Shown here piece after piece: positions 45,685 to 55,473 of a DNA stretch of 64,000 nucleotides. Each line of letters opens with the position of its first letter. Within the stretch, counting starts at the first letter, position 1. The notes below the pieces were generated by a model. That model saw only the letters and a program-made list of their open reading frames with translations, was not told the DNA's origin and did not search any database. Location of the stretch: assembly GCF_003611275.1 (NCBI RefSeq), contig NZ_CP020694.1:1984001-2048000 (forward strand), written 5' to 3'. This DNA is from Sulfitobacter sp. D7 (GTDB lineage: Bacteria > Pseudomonadota > Alphaproteobacteria > Rhodobacterales > Rhodobacteraceae). Made by a program: the position numbers and the translations under genes.

Positions 45685-46557
45685 TTAGCCCATGGCGCGC
45701 AGGCGTTTGATCAGGCTCGACGTATCCCAACGCCCGCCGCCCTGCTTTTGCACGTCTTTATAAAACTGATCGACCAGCGCCGTGACCGGCAGGCTCGCCC
45801 CTGTCTCATCCGCTGTGTCCAGACAGATACCCAGATCCTTGCGCATCCAATCCACCGCGAAACCGTGGTTAAACTCATCGTCCAGCATGGTCTCATAGCG
45901 GTTCGCCATCTGCCATGACCCAGCGGCACCTTGACTGATCACCTCAACCACCGCGCGGCCATCGAGGCCCGCCTTCTCGGCGAAATGCAGGGCCTCAGAG
46001 AGGCCCTGCACCAGCCCGGCGATGGCGATCTGGTTGCACATCTTGGTCATCTGGCCTGCGCCACTGTCGCCGATGCGGCGGCAAATCTTGGAGTAGACCT
46101 CCATGATCGGGAGCGCCCGGTCAAAGGCGCCCTCATCTCCGCCACACATGATCGACAATTGGCCGTTTTCCGCTCCTGCCTGACCACCCGAAATCGGCGC
46201 GTCGACAAAGCTCACCTGCGCGTCATCGGCAGCGGCGTAAAGTTCGCGCGTGACGGCCGCTGAAACGGTCGTGTGATCGACAAAGATCGCCCCCGCCGTC
46301 ATGCCGCCAAAGGCCCCGTCCTCTCCCAGACAGACCGAGCGCAGGTCATCGTCATTGCCCACGCAGGCAATCACGAAATCCGCATCCTTTGCCGCCGCGC
46401 GCGGGGTCTTGGCCATGGCGCCGCCATAGGTTTTCACCCAGTCTTCGGCCTTGGCTTCGGTGCGGTTATAGACGGTCACTTCGTGGCCGGCCTTTTGCAG
46501 GTGCCCCGCCATCGGAGCCCCCATGACCCCCAGTCCCAAAAACGCGAGCTTTGCCAT
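45685..46557 (-). CDS. Beta-hydroxyacid dehydrogenase (3-hydroxyisobutyrate dehydrogenase-like)
   Basis: A 290-aa NAD(P)-dependent dehydrogenase of the 3-hydroxyisobutyrate / tartronate-semialdehyde reductase family. The cofactor motif is FLGLGVMGAPMAGHL (about residues 5-19), with NRT after the second strand suggesting NADPH preference. The substrate motif DAPISGGQAGAENGQL and the catalytic lysine in GQMTKMCNQ are conserved. The exact substrate cannot be told from the sequence. The neighbours (a YSC84-type lipoprotein and an acylase) give no pathway context. Confidence 0.88.
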   Translation of the reverse strand: MAKLAFLGLGVMGAPMAGHLQKAGHEVTVYNRTEAKAEDWVKTYGGAMAKTPRAAAKDADFVIACVGNDDDLRSVCLGEDGAFGGMTAGAIFVDHTTVSAAVTRELYAAADDAQVSFVDAPISGGQAGAENGQLSIMCGGDEGAFDRALPIMEVYSKICRRIGDSGAGQMTKMCNQIAIAGLVQGLSEALHFAEKAGLDGRAVVEVISQGAAGSWQMANRYETMLDDEFNHGFAVDWMRKDLGICLDTADETGASLPVTALVDQFYKDVQKQGGGRWDTSSLIKRLRAMG

Positions 46558-46653
46558 GTGCTTTTCCTTATCATTCAGTTGCGTTATTCCCTGTCACAAC
46601 ACCTACCACCCTGCGCGCTCCGGTCAATCTGCGCGCCAGCCGAGGATCCCCCG

Positions 46654-49122
46654 ATGGCATTGATGTTTCGCTGGCTTATCCGATTGGCGGTGTTTCTCGT
46701 CACGTTGAGCGTCGTGGTTTTGCTGCTGGTCTACTGGTTCGCCGCGCGGTCGTTGCCCGACTATGATGATCGGGTTGATGTCCAAGGCGTCAGCGCCCCG
46801 GTCGAGATCGTGCGCGACAACGCCAATGTGCCGCATATCTTTGGCGAAACCGACGAAGACGTATTTTATGGCCTTGGCTTCGCCCATGCCCAAGACCGGC
46901 TGTGGCAGTTGATCACCCTGCGGCGCACCGCGCAGGGGCGCCTGTCTGAGGTTTTCGGCACCGCCACCGTCACCACCGACAAGCTGATGCGGCGCTATGA
47001 TATCTACCGTCTTGCCGTGGCGGCCGCAGGTGAGCTTGACCCCGAAACCGACGCGGCGCTTGAGGCCTATTCCGCCGGGATCAACGCCCGCCTAGATCAG
47101 ATCAACACCGAAGCCTTGGGCCGTGGCGCGCCCGAGATGTGGCTTTTCAACGCACCCATGGCCCCGTGGCGGCCCGCCGACTCATTGGCCGTGACCAAGC
47201 TGATGGGCCTGCAGATGTCGGGCCACCTAGAGGCCGAAGTGCTGCGCGCACGGGTGTCGTTGGAGTTGAGCGACCAAGACCGCCTGCGCGACATCCTGCC
47301 GGATGCGCCGGGCAGCGGGGTCGCCGCCCTGCCTGAATATGCCGCCCTCTTTCCTGACGTGACGACGCGCCACGCCGCCGCAGCGCCCATGGACAGTCAT
47401 CCGCTGTCGCCTTTCAAACGGCAGGCTTTCGCCGGTGCGTCCAACGCTTGGGCCGCAGCGCCGTCGCGCTCTGCCGCGGGCGGCACGCTTTTGGCCAATG
47501 ATCCGCACTTGGGGTTCACCGCCCCGGCGATCTGGTATCTGGCCCGGCTGGAGCTTGAGACCGGCGGCGTGATCGGCGGCACGATACCCGGCATGCCCGT
47601 GGTCCTGACAGGCCGCAGCGCCGATCTGGGCTGGGGGCTGACCACCGCCTATGTCGACGACCAAGACGTATATATCGAAGAGCTGAACCCGGAAAACACC
47701 GAAGAATACCGCACCCCCGACGGGTTCAAGAAATTCCGCAAACGCTCGTCGATCATCAATATCGCGGATGCCGATCCGATCACCGTTACCCTACGTTGGA
47801 CCGACAATGGCCCGGTGTTGCCGGGCAGCCATTACAACCTTGGCAGCATCACGCCGCCGGGGCATGTGGCCTCTGTCGCCTCGACCCTCTTTACCGAAGA
47901 AGACACCTCGCTTGCCGCCGCGATGAAGGTGATGCGCGCGAAATCGGTGCAGCAGGCGATCAATGCCGCGACCGATTATGTGGCGCCCGCGCAGAACCTC
48001 ACACTAGTGGACCGTGACACCATCGCTATGAAAACCATCGGCGCCATGCCGCGCCGCGATGCCAATCACCAAAGCAAAGGGCGCATGCCCAGTCCCGGTT
48101 GGATCGCCGCGAACCGTTGGGATGGGATGCTGCCCTATACCGCCAACCCAGAGTTCATCGCCCCTGCGGGCGGAATCCTTGGCAACACCAACAACAAGAC
48201 GGTCGATCGCCCCTTTCCCAACCATGTCTCTTTCGTCTGGGGCGACACACAGCGGGTGCAACGCTGGCAGCGGCTGATGCAGAACCGCGAGGTGCATACC
48301 CGCGACAGTTTCATCGAAGCGCAGCTTGATACGGTCAGCCCCACGGCCCGCGCGCTCTTGCCGCTGATCGGCGCCGAGCTGTGGTTCACCGGAGAGGCCG
48401 CGCCCGATGGCACGCCCGAACGCCAACGCCAGCGCGCATTGGATCTGCTGGCAGGCTGGTCGGGTGAAATGAACGAACACCTGCCCGAGCCGCTGATCTA
48501 TGCCGCATGGATCCGCGCCCTGCAGGACCGTCTTATCCGGGATGAACTGGGGCCATTGGCCGAAGAATTCACCCATATTCAACCGCTCTTCATCGAACGC
48601 GCCTTCCGCGATGTGCAAGGCGCCGCGAAATGGTGCGACGTGCGCCAATCCGCGCCGGTCGAAACCTGCCATGACATGGCGCGACTGGCATTGGACGACG
48701 CCCTGCTCTGGATCAAAGAGACTTGGGGCACGCAGTTGGAATCTCTCCGCTGGGGCGACGCGCATCAGGCGACCCATGATCACCCCGTCTTGGGCGACGT
48801 GCCGCTGCTGCGCTACTTCGTAAACATCCGCCAGTCGACCTCGGGCGGGGACAATACCCTGCAACGGGGGCTGACCCGCGGCACCGGCAAAGACCCGTTC
48901 TATAATGTGCATGGTGCAGGCTACCGCGGGGTCTATGACTTTGCCGATCCCGACAGTTCGGTCTTTGTCACTTCCACCGGGCAATCGGGGCATTTCCTGT
49001 CGCGGCATTACGACGACATGGCGCAACTCTGGCGGCGGGGCGAATATATCCCGATGTCACTCGACGCCGAACTGGCCCGCGCCGCCGCCGTGGGCGTGAC
49101 ACGATTGGAGCCTGCCCAATGA
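46654..49122 (+). CDS. Penicillin acylase family hydrolase
   Basis: An 822-aa Ntn-hydrolase precursor of the penicillin G acylase / AHL acylase family (peptidase S45). A membrane or signal segment ([22 protein letters not shown] split by family convention) exports it. The alpha-chain has [23 protein letters not shown]. The autoprocessing site is AGA-Ser263-NAWA, where Ser263 becomes the N-terminal nucleophile of the beta-chain, followed by LLANDPHLG. Natural substrates could be beta-lactam-like amides or acyl-homoserine lactones. The ATG at 46654 has GAGG 8 nt upstream. It overlaps the rluE-like gene by four bases. Confidence 0.92.
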   Translation: MALMFRWLIRLAVFLVTLSVVVLLLVYWFAARSLPDYDDRVDVQGVSAPVEIVRDNANVPHIFGETDEDVFYGLGFAHAQDRLWQLITLRRTAQGRLSEVFGTATVTTDKLMRRYDIYRLAVAAAGELDPETDAALEAYSAGINARLDQINTEALGRGAPEMWLFNAPMAPWRPADSLAVTKLMGLQMSGHLEAEVLRARVSLELSDQDRLRDILPDAPGSGVAALPEYAALFPDVTTRHAAAAPMDSHPLSPFKRQAFAGASNAWAAAPSRSAAGGTLLANDPHLGFTAPAIWYLARLELETGGVIGGTIPGMPVVLTGRSADLGWGLTTAYVDDQDVYIEELNPENTEEYRTPDGFKKFRKRSSIINIADADPITVTLRWTDNGPVLPGSHYNLGSITPPGHVASVASTLFTEEDTSLAAAMKVMRAKSVQQAINAATDYVAPAQNLTLVDRDTIAMKTIGAMPRRDANHQSKGRMPSPGWIAANRWDGMLPYTANPEFIAPAGGILGNTNNKTVDRPFPNHVSFVWGDTQRVQRWQRLMQNREVHTRDSFIEAQLDTVSPTARALLPLIGAELWFTGEAAPDGTPERQRQRALDLLAGWSGEMNEHLPEPLIYAAWIRALQDRLIRDELGPLAEEFTHIQPLFIERAFRDVQGAAKWCDVRQSAPVETCHDMARLALDDALLWIKETWGTQLESLRWGDAHQATHDHPVLGDVPLLRYFVNIRQSTSGGDNTLQRGLTRGTGKDPFYNVHGAGYRGVYDFADPDSSVFVTSTGQSGHFLSRHYDDMAQLWRRGEYIPMSLDAELARAAAVGVTRLEPAQ

Positions 49123-49685
49123 CCGCCCGCGTAATCCTGCTGAATAAACCCTACGGCGTGCTGTCGCAATTCACCGACAAAGGCACTGAGGGCAGCACGC
49201 GGCCCACACTCTCGGCCTATATCGACGAAAAGGGGTTTTATCCCGCAGGGCGGCTTGATCGCGACAGCGAAGGGCTCTTGGTGCTGACCGACCACGGCCC
49301 CCTGCAAGCCCGCATCGCGCATCCCAAGTACAAGCGGCCCAAAACCTATCTGGTACAGGTCGAAGGCACGCCCGATGCCGCGGCCCTTGAGGCACTGCGC
49401 AAGGGGGTGGAACTGAAAGACGGCGTTACGAAACCGGCCCAAGTGGATCTGATCGACGCGCCCGAGGCGCTTTGGCCGCGCGACCCGCCCGTGCGTTTTC
49501 GCAAGACGGTGCCCGACGCTTGGCTGCGCATCACCATCCGCGAGGGGCGCAACCGGCAAGTGCGGCGCATGACGGCGCATGTGGGGCTGCCCACCCTGCG
49601 GCTGATCCGCGCCAGCGTGGGCGATTGGGAACTGGCCGGACTGCAACCCGGCGCTTGGCGCTGGTCGACCGAGAATGGCCGCTAG
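49119..49685 (+). CDS. rluE: RluE-type 23S rRNA pseudouridine synthase
   Basis: A 188-aa RsuA/RluB/E/F-family pseudouridine synthase, shorter than RsuA because it lacks the N-terminal S4 domain, as RluE does. The catalytic Asp is in [17 protein letters not shown] (about residue 47). The C-terminal [25 protein letters not shown] is the conserved RNA-binding end. The expected target is a 23S rRNA uridine near the peptidyl-transferase region. The start overlaps the acylase stop (ATGA). Its TAG stop shares the CTAG at 49682-49685 with the opposing gene. Confidence 0.88.
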   Translation: MTARVILLNKPYGVLSQFTDKGTEGSTRPTLSAYIDEKGFYPAGRLDRDSEGLLVLTDHGPLQARIAHPKYKRPKTYLVQVEGTPDAAALEALRKGVELKDGVTKPAQVDLIDAPEALWPRDPPVRFRKTVPDAWLRITIREGRNRQVRRMTAHVGLPTLRLIRASVGDWELAGLQPGAWRWSTENGR

Positions 49686-50083
49686 GTCAACGCGCGGGTG
49701 ATCGCCACGCCAGCGGTTGCCGCCGTGCCGGTCAGGACCGACCCCCAAGCGAAGTCCCGCGCCACCATGGCCCATGTCCAATCCTTGAGCGTCGCCAGAT
49801 TGGTGAACTCATAGGTGCCATAGCCCATCGCGCCGATCAGCAGCGCATTGCCAAAGACCCAAAGCAAAGAATTATCCTGCATCATCGCGGGCCAAGACAC
49901 GAACCACAGCACCACCGCCACGAAGAAGGCGTAAAAGATCAGCGCCGGGGCGACGCGGAATTCATCCAGCAGCCAGTCTCCAATATCACGCTCAAACACG
50001 GGTTTGATGAGATAGGTCAGTCCAAGGTAGTCCAGCCCGAGGAAGATCACGGCGGTTGAGATATAAAGGATGACGAGGGTCAT
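49682..50083 (-). CDS. DUF2177 family membrane protein
   Basis: A 133-aa membrane protein of the DUF2177 family, function unknown. It has four predicted helices, beginning [20 protein letters not shown] and including [38 protein letters not shown] and the conserved [11 protein letters not shown]. The ATG at 50083 has GGAG 8 nt upstream; in-frame upstream codons give a poor leader. The stop codon overlaps that of rluE on the other strand. Confidence 0.82.
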   Translation of the reverse strand: MTLVILYISTAVIFLGLDYLGLTYLIKPVFERDIGDWLLDEFRVAPALIFYAFFVAVVLWFVSWPAMMQDNSLLWVFGNALLIGAMGYGTYEFTNLATLKDWTWAMVARDFAWGSVLTGTAATAGVAITRALT

Positions 50084-50148
50084 GTGGCGCGCTCCGCAAA
50101 AGGTCGTTTCACCATATGCGACGCAGCGGGTCGATTTCGATGCTTGCC

Positions 50149-50165
50149 GGGGCAAAAATTGCCCC
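50149..50165 (-). terminator. Hairpin downstream of hflX
   Basis: A 7-bp stem GGGGCAA/TTGCCCC with a 3-nt loop lies 18 nt past the hflX stop. There is no U-tract after it, so it is a weak terminator candidate. Confidence 0.3.
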
Positions 50166-50182
50166 AGCCTGCGCCGTAGCTC

Positions 50183-51481
50183 TTAAATCTGCTGGAATTC
50201 AGCCTCTTGGCGCGCGGACCAACGCACGGTGATCTCAAACCCGTCTTCGGTCTGACGCTCACCTTCCACCACGTCCTGCGCAAACAGCCAGGCGCGTTTC
50301 TTGCCTTCGGCAAAGCCGAGGGTCAATTCGGCCTCGCGCACCGCCCCCTGCAGCGCTTCGGCGATGGTTTCCTGAAACGCCTCAAGCCCCTCGCCGGTAA
50401 TGGCCGAGATTGCCAGCACGTCGTCGTTGCGCGCAGCCCGCGCGCGCATGGCGTCGGCGCGGTCTTCGGGGAGCAGGTCCAGCTTGTTCCAAACCTCGAA
50501 ACTGCGGGTCTCTTTCGGGACGCCCAGTGAGGCGAGGATATCGCGCACGTTCTGGGCCTGCTCTTCGGTCTCGGTATGGGACACATCGCGCACATGGCAG
50601 ATGATATCGGCGGCCAGCACCTCTTCCAGCGTGGCGCGGAAGGCTGCGACGAGTTCGGTGGGCAGATCGCTGATGAACCCCACCGTGTCGCTGAGAATGA
50701 TCTCTGGCCCGTCGGGCAGGACAAGGCTGCGCATGGTCGGGTCGAGCGTGGCAAAGAGCATGTCTTTGGCCATAACCTCGGCCCCGGTCAGGCGGTTGAA
50801 AAGCGTGGATTTTCCGGCGTTGGTATAGCCCACAAGCGCGACGATCGGGAACGGCACTTTGGCACGGGCGGCGCGGTGCAAGGCGCGGGTTTTCACGACC
50901 TTTTCCAACTGCCGGCGCAGACGCACCAACTGGTCGTCGATCGCGCGGCGGTCCGCCTCGATCTGCGTCTCACCCGGACCACCAACAAAGCCCAAACCGC
51001 CGCGCTGACGCTCAAGGTGGGTCCATGCGCGAACAAGGCGCGTGCGCTGATAGTTCAGCGCGGCCATCTCGACCTGAAGCACCCCTTCACGGGTCGCCGC
51101 GCGGTCGCTAAAGATCTCCAAAATCAAACCGGTGCGGTCGAGCAGCTTGACGCCCCAAGCCTTCTCAAGGTTGCGCTGCTGGACCGGGGTCACCGGACCG
51201 TCAACCAGCACAAGCTCAACCTCGGCTTCCTTCATGCGCTGATCGAGTTCCTCGATCTTACCTTTGCCAAACAGCATCCCGGCATGAACGGTACGCAGGG
51301 GCACGACTTCGGCCCCCACCACCTCAAGCTCTGGCAACGCTTCGGCCAATGCAACGGCTTCGGCCAGCGCGGGCTCAGGCGCGCGCCGGTCGTTGTCGGT
51401 CTTGATATCAGGATGCAGCACCCAAGCGCGCGTTACGCGGGGCCCATCGCTGTTGTCGATCTGAAATGCTGGACGGCTCAA
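50183..51481 (-). CDS. hflX: Ribosome-associated GTPase HflX
   Basis: HflX is an Obg-HflX GTPase that splits stalled 70S ribosomes under stress. The 432-aa protein has the N-terminal HflX domain ([31 protein letters not shown]), a coiled-coil linker containing [19 protein letters not shown], the G1 motif [14 protein letters not shown]3 [12 protein letters not shown], and G4 NKLD. The ATG at 51481 overlaps the hfq stop by four bases, the usual hfq-hflX arrangement. Confidence 0.97.
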
Positions 51482-51717
51482 GAAGCGTCTTCGCCCTCAT
51501 AAAGGCTGATCGGCTGGCTTGGCATGATGGTCGAAATCGCGTGCTTGTAGACAAGTTGCGATTGACCGTCGCGGCGCAGCAGAACGCAGAAGTTGTCAAA
51601 CCAGGTAATCACACCCTGCAATTTGACGCCATTGATCAGGAAAATTGTCACCGGGACCTTGGTCTTGCGAACGTGGTTTAGGAACGCATCCTGAAGGTTC
51701 TGTCTGTCTGACGCCAT
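51478..51717 (-). CDS. hfq: RNA chaperone Hfq
   Basis: Hfq is the hexameric Sm-like RNA chaperone that pairs small RNAs with mRNAs. The 79-aa protein has Sm1 ([20 protein letters not shown]) and Sm2 ([13 protein letters not shown]) with the YKH proximal-face motif, and a very short C-terminal tail, as usual in Rhodobacterales. The ATG is at 51717. Its presence next to a candidate Hfq-era regulator set does not by itself show that the sRNA candidate at 35 kb is Hfq-bound. Confidence 0.98.
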
Positions 51718-51847
51718 GGTAGTCTCGCCTTTTGTTCTTGCTGGCGTCCGCGTACCGGACCCCCCCATTGCCTCAAGTATGGAGTGCGAAAGCGTGAGTT
51801 TCCAGCCCCAATATCAGCGGACTAGGGCGGTTCTAGCGCTAAACGTG

Positions 51848-53401
51848 TCAAGCGCGCCACAAATTCGGGGTCATCAGCGCAATAATCGCCAAGGTTTCCA
51901 GCCGACCCAGCACCATTGCTCCGCTGAGGATGATTTTCGCGGCCACGCCCAGTTCGATCAAATGGATGGGTTTGTCGGCAGCATGTTCGATCAGCGGCCC
52001 GGTCGTGGAGAGCGTGGCCACCGACATGACCACCGCCGCATCAAAGGACGCGCCAGTCAGAGTCAGAAGAAGGGTCACTCCGGCGAGCGACATGGCAAAA
52101 AGCATGAAGAAAATCCACGCGATAAAGGCCCCGTTGCTTTGCAAGCGACGCCCGGCGGCCCCCGCGCCGCTGACGGAATTGGGATAGACCAGCCGGTCCA
52201 TCTCCCGCACCCCGTTTTGATAGAGCGCGAAGACCCGCAAAAGCTTGACCCCGCCCGCTGTGGTGGCCACCCCGCCGCCGATCAGTGCAAGCCCCATGAG
52301 CACCAACCCCGGCGTGCGCAGCCCCGACCAATTCTGCGCCTCGGCCCAATGTTCAGAGACGAAACCAGTCGTCGACAGGAAGGACAGCACGGTAAACAGT
52401 CCGCCCCAAAGCGCGTGCAAAGCGCGGGTGCCGTCAACCTCGACCTCAACCTCGAAGGCGCCGATCCAGTGGCGTGCGAACAGCAGCAACGGCACGCCGA
52501 TCACCACCAAAAGACCGATGCGGAACTCTGGGTCGGTCATCAGCCCGCCTTGGGTCGCGGTCACGGTATCTTTGGAAAAGGTCAGCCGCGATAGGGCGAA
52601 GAGCATAAACAGCATCATCACCGCCTCGCCGGTGACGCCGACCTGCGCTTCGGCCACGCCGCCGATGGGCGAAATGCCCGAGGTCGCCATGACCGACATG
52701 GCATGACAGAGCGCCACCAAGCCCGTCTCTCCGCCGATGACCAGCAAGAGCCAAAGCAGCAGCGTCAGGCCGAAATAAATCGGCAGCAAAGCCTGCGTGG
52801 TACGCAGCAGACGTTGGCGCGGGGTGATCCGGCCCATGCGGGCGCCGATACGGTCATCTGGCCGCCCCGGTTCGGCCTGCGCCGTCACTTCAAACCCACC
52901 CAAATGCAGCGGCGCCAGAATGGCCGAGGCCGTGACCCACATGAGCAGCCCGCCCATCCAACCGACCTGCGCGCGCCACAGATGCAGCGTATTGCTTAGC
53001 CGTGCTGGGTTTTCGAACATTGTAGCGCCCGTGGTGGTCAGCGCGCTAACCATCTCGAAATAGACATTCACAAAGCGCGTCGTCGGCAAAGCTTCAAGGA
53101 ATGGCACGGCAAAAAACACAGGCAGAAAAACAAAGGCCGAGAGCAGCGATAGCAGCGGCCCAAGTGCGCCGTCCAAGGGTTTGCGCCCGGCATGGGCAAT
53201 GGCGATGAGGGTAAATGCCACAAGCCCCAAAATCCCAGCATAGAGGAAAGCGCGGCTGGCCTGATGGTCGTTCACCACCAGCCCGTGGATCGACGGCAGG
53301 ATCATCGACACAGCAGAGACACCGAACAATTGCAAAAACAGCGGCAGTTGCACGATCTCGCGGCGAATGCCGGTTGGCCGGATGCTGGTCGGTTGCGTCA
53401 C
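51848..53401 (-). CDS. trkH: Trk potassium transporter membrane subunit TrkH
   Basis: TrkH is the K+-conducting membrane subunit of the Trk system. The 517-aa protein has about ten helices with the four pore-loop repeats of the family; TTTGATMFENP, MSVMATSGISPIGG, FLSTTGFVSEHW and VATLSTTGPLIEHA carry the selectivity-filter Gly regions. The GTG start at 53401 is chosen for AGGAG 7 nt upstream and because it leaves a 16-bp gap after trkA; a start at 53497 would overlap trkA heavily. It is co-transcribed with trkA. Confidence 0.93.
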   Translation of the reverse strand: MTQPTSIRPTGIRREIVQLPLFLQLFGVSAVSMILPSIHGLVVNDHQASRAFLYAGILGLVAFTLIAIAHAGRKPLDGALGPLLSLLSAFVFLPVFFAVPFLEALPTTRFVNVYFEMVSALTTTGATMFENPARLSNTLHLWRAQVGWMGGLLMWVTASAILAPLHLGGFEVTAQAEPGRPDDRIGARMGRITPRQRLLRTTQALLPIYFGLTLLLWLLLVIGGETGLVALCHAMSVMATSGISPIGGVAEAQVGVTGEAVMMLFMLFALSRLTFSKDTVTATQGGLMTDPEFRIGLLVVIGVPLLLFARHWIGAFEVEVEVDGTRALHALWGGLFTVLSFLSTTGFVSEHWAEAQNWSGLRTPGLVLMGLALIGGGVATTAGGVKLLRVFALYQNGVREMDRLVYPNSVSGAGAAGRRLQSNGAFIAWIFFMLFAMSLAGVTLLLTLTGASFDAAVVMSVATLSTTGPLIEHAADKPIHLIELGVAAKIILSGAMVLGRLETLAIIALMTPNLWRA

Positions 53402-53417
53402 AAGGGCGCTCCTGCGC

Positions 53418-54794
53418 TTAGAAAAAGTCGATCGAGACCTGCAAAAGCTGCTCAACCCGGGGCACATCCTCGGCCAGAGCGAAGAGGGCGACAACATCCC
53501 CTTCGTCGATCCGTGTGCTGCCCATGGGGCGGATCACCTTGCCTTCTTTGCGCAGCATGCCGATCAACACGCCCTCGGGGAAGTCAATTTCCGACACTTT
53601 TTTGCCCGCGAGGGGCGATGTCGACAGCACTTCGGCCTCGATCACCTCGGCCTCGGCATCGCCGATGGAATAGACCGCCCGCACCCGCCCGTGGCGGATG
53701 TGACGCAGGATCGAACTGACCGTCGTGGCGCGCGGATTGATATAGGCGTCGATGCCAAGGTGGGTCATCAGCGGCACCAGCGTCGGATCGTTGATCAGCG
53801 CGATGACATAGGGGCAGCCCTCGGCCTTGGCGCGCACACAAGACAACATGTTGGTTTTGTCGTCATCCGTCACCGCCAGCATCGCATCGGCGCGGCTGAT
53901 GCCCGCCTCGGCCAGCAGCGCGGCATCGAGCCCGTCGCCGTTCAACACGATCGTCCGCTCAAGCCCTTCGGCGGCGCGTTCGGCGCATTTGCGGTTTTTC
54001 TCGATCATCTTTGTGCGCACGCGCAGCGGCCCGGCCTCAAGGTGTTGGGCCACGGTCAACCCGACATTGCCGCCCCCCACAAGAACAACACGCTCTTGCT
54101 TGGTGGTCTGTTTGCCGAAAATCTCCATCGTGCGGGCGATGTCGTCGTGATGCGAAAAGACATAGCAGTCATCGCCGACGAAAAGCTGATCCTTCGCCTC
54201 GGGCGCGAAAAGCGTGCCATCGCGGCGCACGCCCACGACCACGGCGCGCAGGGTTGAGAAGAGATCGGTCAACTGACGCAGCGGCGTGTTCACCACCGGG
54301 CAATCACTGTCGATGGTAATGCCCAGAAGCTGCGCCTGCCCGTCCATGAAAATCTCGGTGTCGAAAGCCGCTGGCGCACTGAGGCGCTGGAGCGCTGCGG
54401 TGGCGACCTCTTTCTCAGGGGAAATCACCACGTCGATCGGCATGTGATCGCGCCGGTAAAGGTCGGAATAAATCGCATCCAGATAGGACTGGCTGCGCAG
54501 ACGGGCGATCTTGCGGTTGATGCCAAAGACCGAATGCGCCACCTGACAGGTCACCATATTGACCTCATCGGAGTGGGTCGCGGCGATGATCATCTCGGCG
54601 TCCCGCGCGCCCGCACGGTCCAGCACATCGGGGTAGCTCGCGAAACCGGCGATGCCCTGCACATCCAACGTGTCGGTGGCGCGGCGGATCAATTCGGCAT
54701 TGCTGTCGACCACGGTCACATCGTTGCGCTCTCCGCTGAGGTGACGGGCAATCTGCCAACCCACCTGCCCTGCACCGCAAATGATGATTTTCAT
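53418..54794 (-). CDS. trkA: Trk potassium transporter regulatory subunit TrkA
   Basis: TrkA is the peripheral NAD(H)-binding regulator that gates TrkH. The 458-aa protein has two RCK units. The first has the dinucleotide motif IIICGAGQVGWQIARHL at the N-terminus; the second starts near residue 232 with VVLVGGGNVGLTVAQHL. Each is followed by a TrkA-C domain. In related genomes trkA follows ntrX on the same strand; here a small opposite-strand lipoprotein gene sits between them. TrkA and TrkH form a two-gene unit. Confidence 0.96.
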   Translation of the reverse strand: MKIIICGAGQVGWQIARHLSGERNDVTVVDSNAELIRRATDTLDVQGIAGFASYPDVLDRAGARDAEMIIAATHSDEVNMVTCQVAHSVFGINRKIARLRSQSYLDAIYSDLYRRDHMPIDVVISPEKEVATAALQRLSAPAAFDTEIFMDGQAQLLGITIDSDCPVVNTPLRQLTDLFSTLRAVVVGVRRDGTLFAPEAKDQLFVGDDCYVFSHHDDIARTMEIFGKQTTKQERVVLVGGGNVGLTVAQHLEAGPLRVRTKMIEKNRKCAERAAEGLERTIVLNGDGLDAALLAEAGISRADAMLAVTDDDKTNMLSCVRAKAEGCPYVIALINDPTLVPLMTHLGIDAYINPRATTVSSILRHIRHGRVRAVYSIGDAEAEVIEAEVLSTSPLAGKKVSEIDFPEGVLIGMLRKEGKVIRPMGSTRIDEGDVVALFALAEDVPRVEQLLQVSIDFF

Positions 54795-54920
54795 GAAGGT
54801 TTCCTTACCCTGAGCAAAGATCGTGTGAGGGTTGTCTTAGGTCGGTTAGAGGGCATGACAGATGGGTTGGCAAGGGTCAAATCAATTGTCATTCCCCCGC
54901 ATCAGCGGCATGATAGCACT

Positions 54921-55415
54921 ATGAAACCGATATCGCTTCGCCCCTCGCGCGCCGCCTTTGCCCTGACGCTCATCGCCTTGGGGGCTGCGGCCTGCGCGCC
55001 GCTGAACACCTATTACAAACCGGGCGCGACCGTTGCGCAGGTCAACCGGGCCACCACCTCTTGCGAGGTGCAGGCCCTGCGCGATGTGCCGATCTCAACC
55101 CAAATCCGCCGCGAACCGCCGCGCTATGTGCCCGAGCGTCGCCATTGCGATGCCAATAACAACTGCACCACGCGGGGCGGCTTTTACGTGCCGGGTGAGT
55201 TGGTGACCTTCGACCCCAACCAAGACCTGCGCAACCGGGTTGAGGGGCAATGTATGGCCGACAAAGGCTTTGCGCCGGTGTCGATACCCGCCTGCCCCAG
55301 CAATGTGGCCCGCGCCGCCTCTGCGCGCGCCACCACCACGCTGCCCGCACTCAACCCCAAGTCCTGCGTGATCCGCAACAGCGATGGGTCGTTCCAGATC
55401 GTCACCCAAGGGTGA
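54921..55415 (+). CDS. Lipoprotein of unknown function
   Basis: A 164-aa exported lipoprotein that I do not recognise. The signal sequence (RAAFALTLIALGAAAC) ends in a clear lipobox, with Cys25 as the acylated residue. The mature part is polar and has several cysteines (TTSCEVQ; RRHCDANNNCTTRGGF; EGQCMADKGF; IPACPSN; KSCVIRN) that could form disulfides. The middle is Pro/Arg-rich. The ATG is at 54921. It is the only plus-strand gene inside the otherwise minus-strand ntr-trk-hfq block. Confidence 0.75.
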   Translation: MKPISLRPSRAAFALTLIALGAAACAPLNTYYKPGATVAQVNRATTSCEVQALRDVPISTQIRREPPRYVPERRHCDANNNCTTRGGFYVPGELVTFDPNQDLRNRVEGQCMADKGFAPVSIPACPSNVARAASARATTTLPALNPKSCVIRNSDGSFQIVTQG

Positions 55416-55423
55416 GGCGCTGC

Positions 55424-55473
55424 GCGAGGGGGCACGCCCCCTCGCGGTTCTGCGGCGGGGGTCAGCCCGCCGC
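55424..55473. terminator. Tandem GC-rich hairpins between convergent lipoprotein and ntrX genes
   Basis: GCGAGGGGG/CCCCCTCGC (55424-55445) and GCGGCGGG/CCCGCCGC (55452-55473) are perfect stems in the gap. The ntrX stop lies in the loop of the second. Neither has a U-tract, so they may mark 3' ends or protect them rather than terminate on their own. Confidence 0.4.

Noticed and set aside
49682..49685. Stop codons of rluE and the DUF2177 gene share a CTAG palindrome
   Set aside because: It is a neat tail-to-tail overlap but common in compact genomes, with no reason to infer a function.
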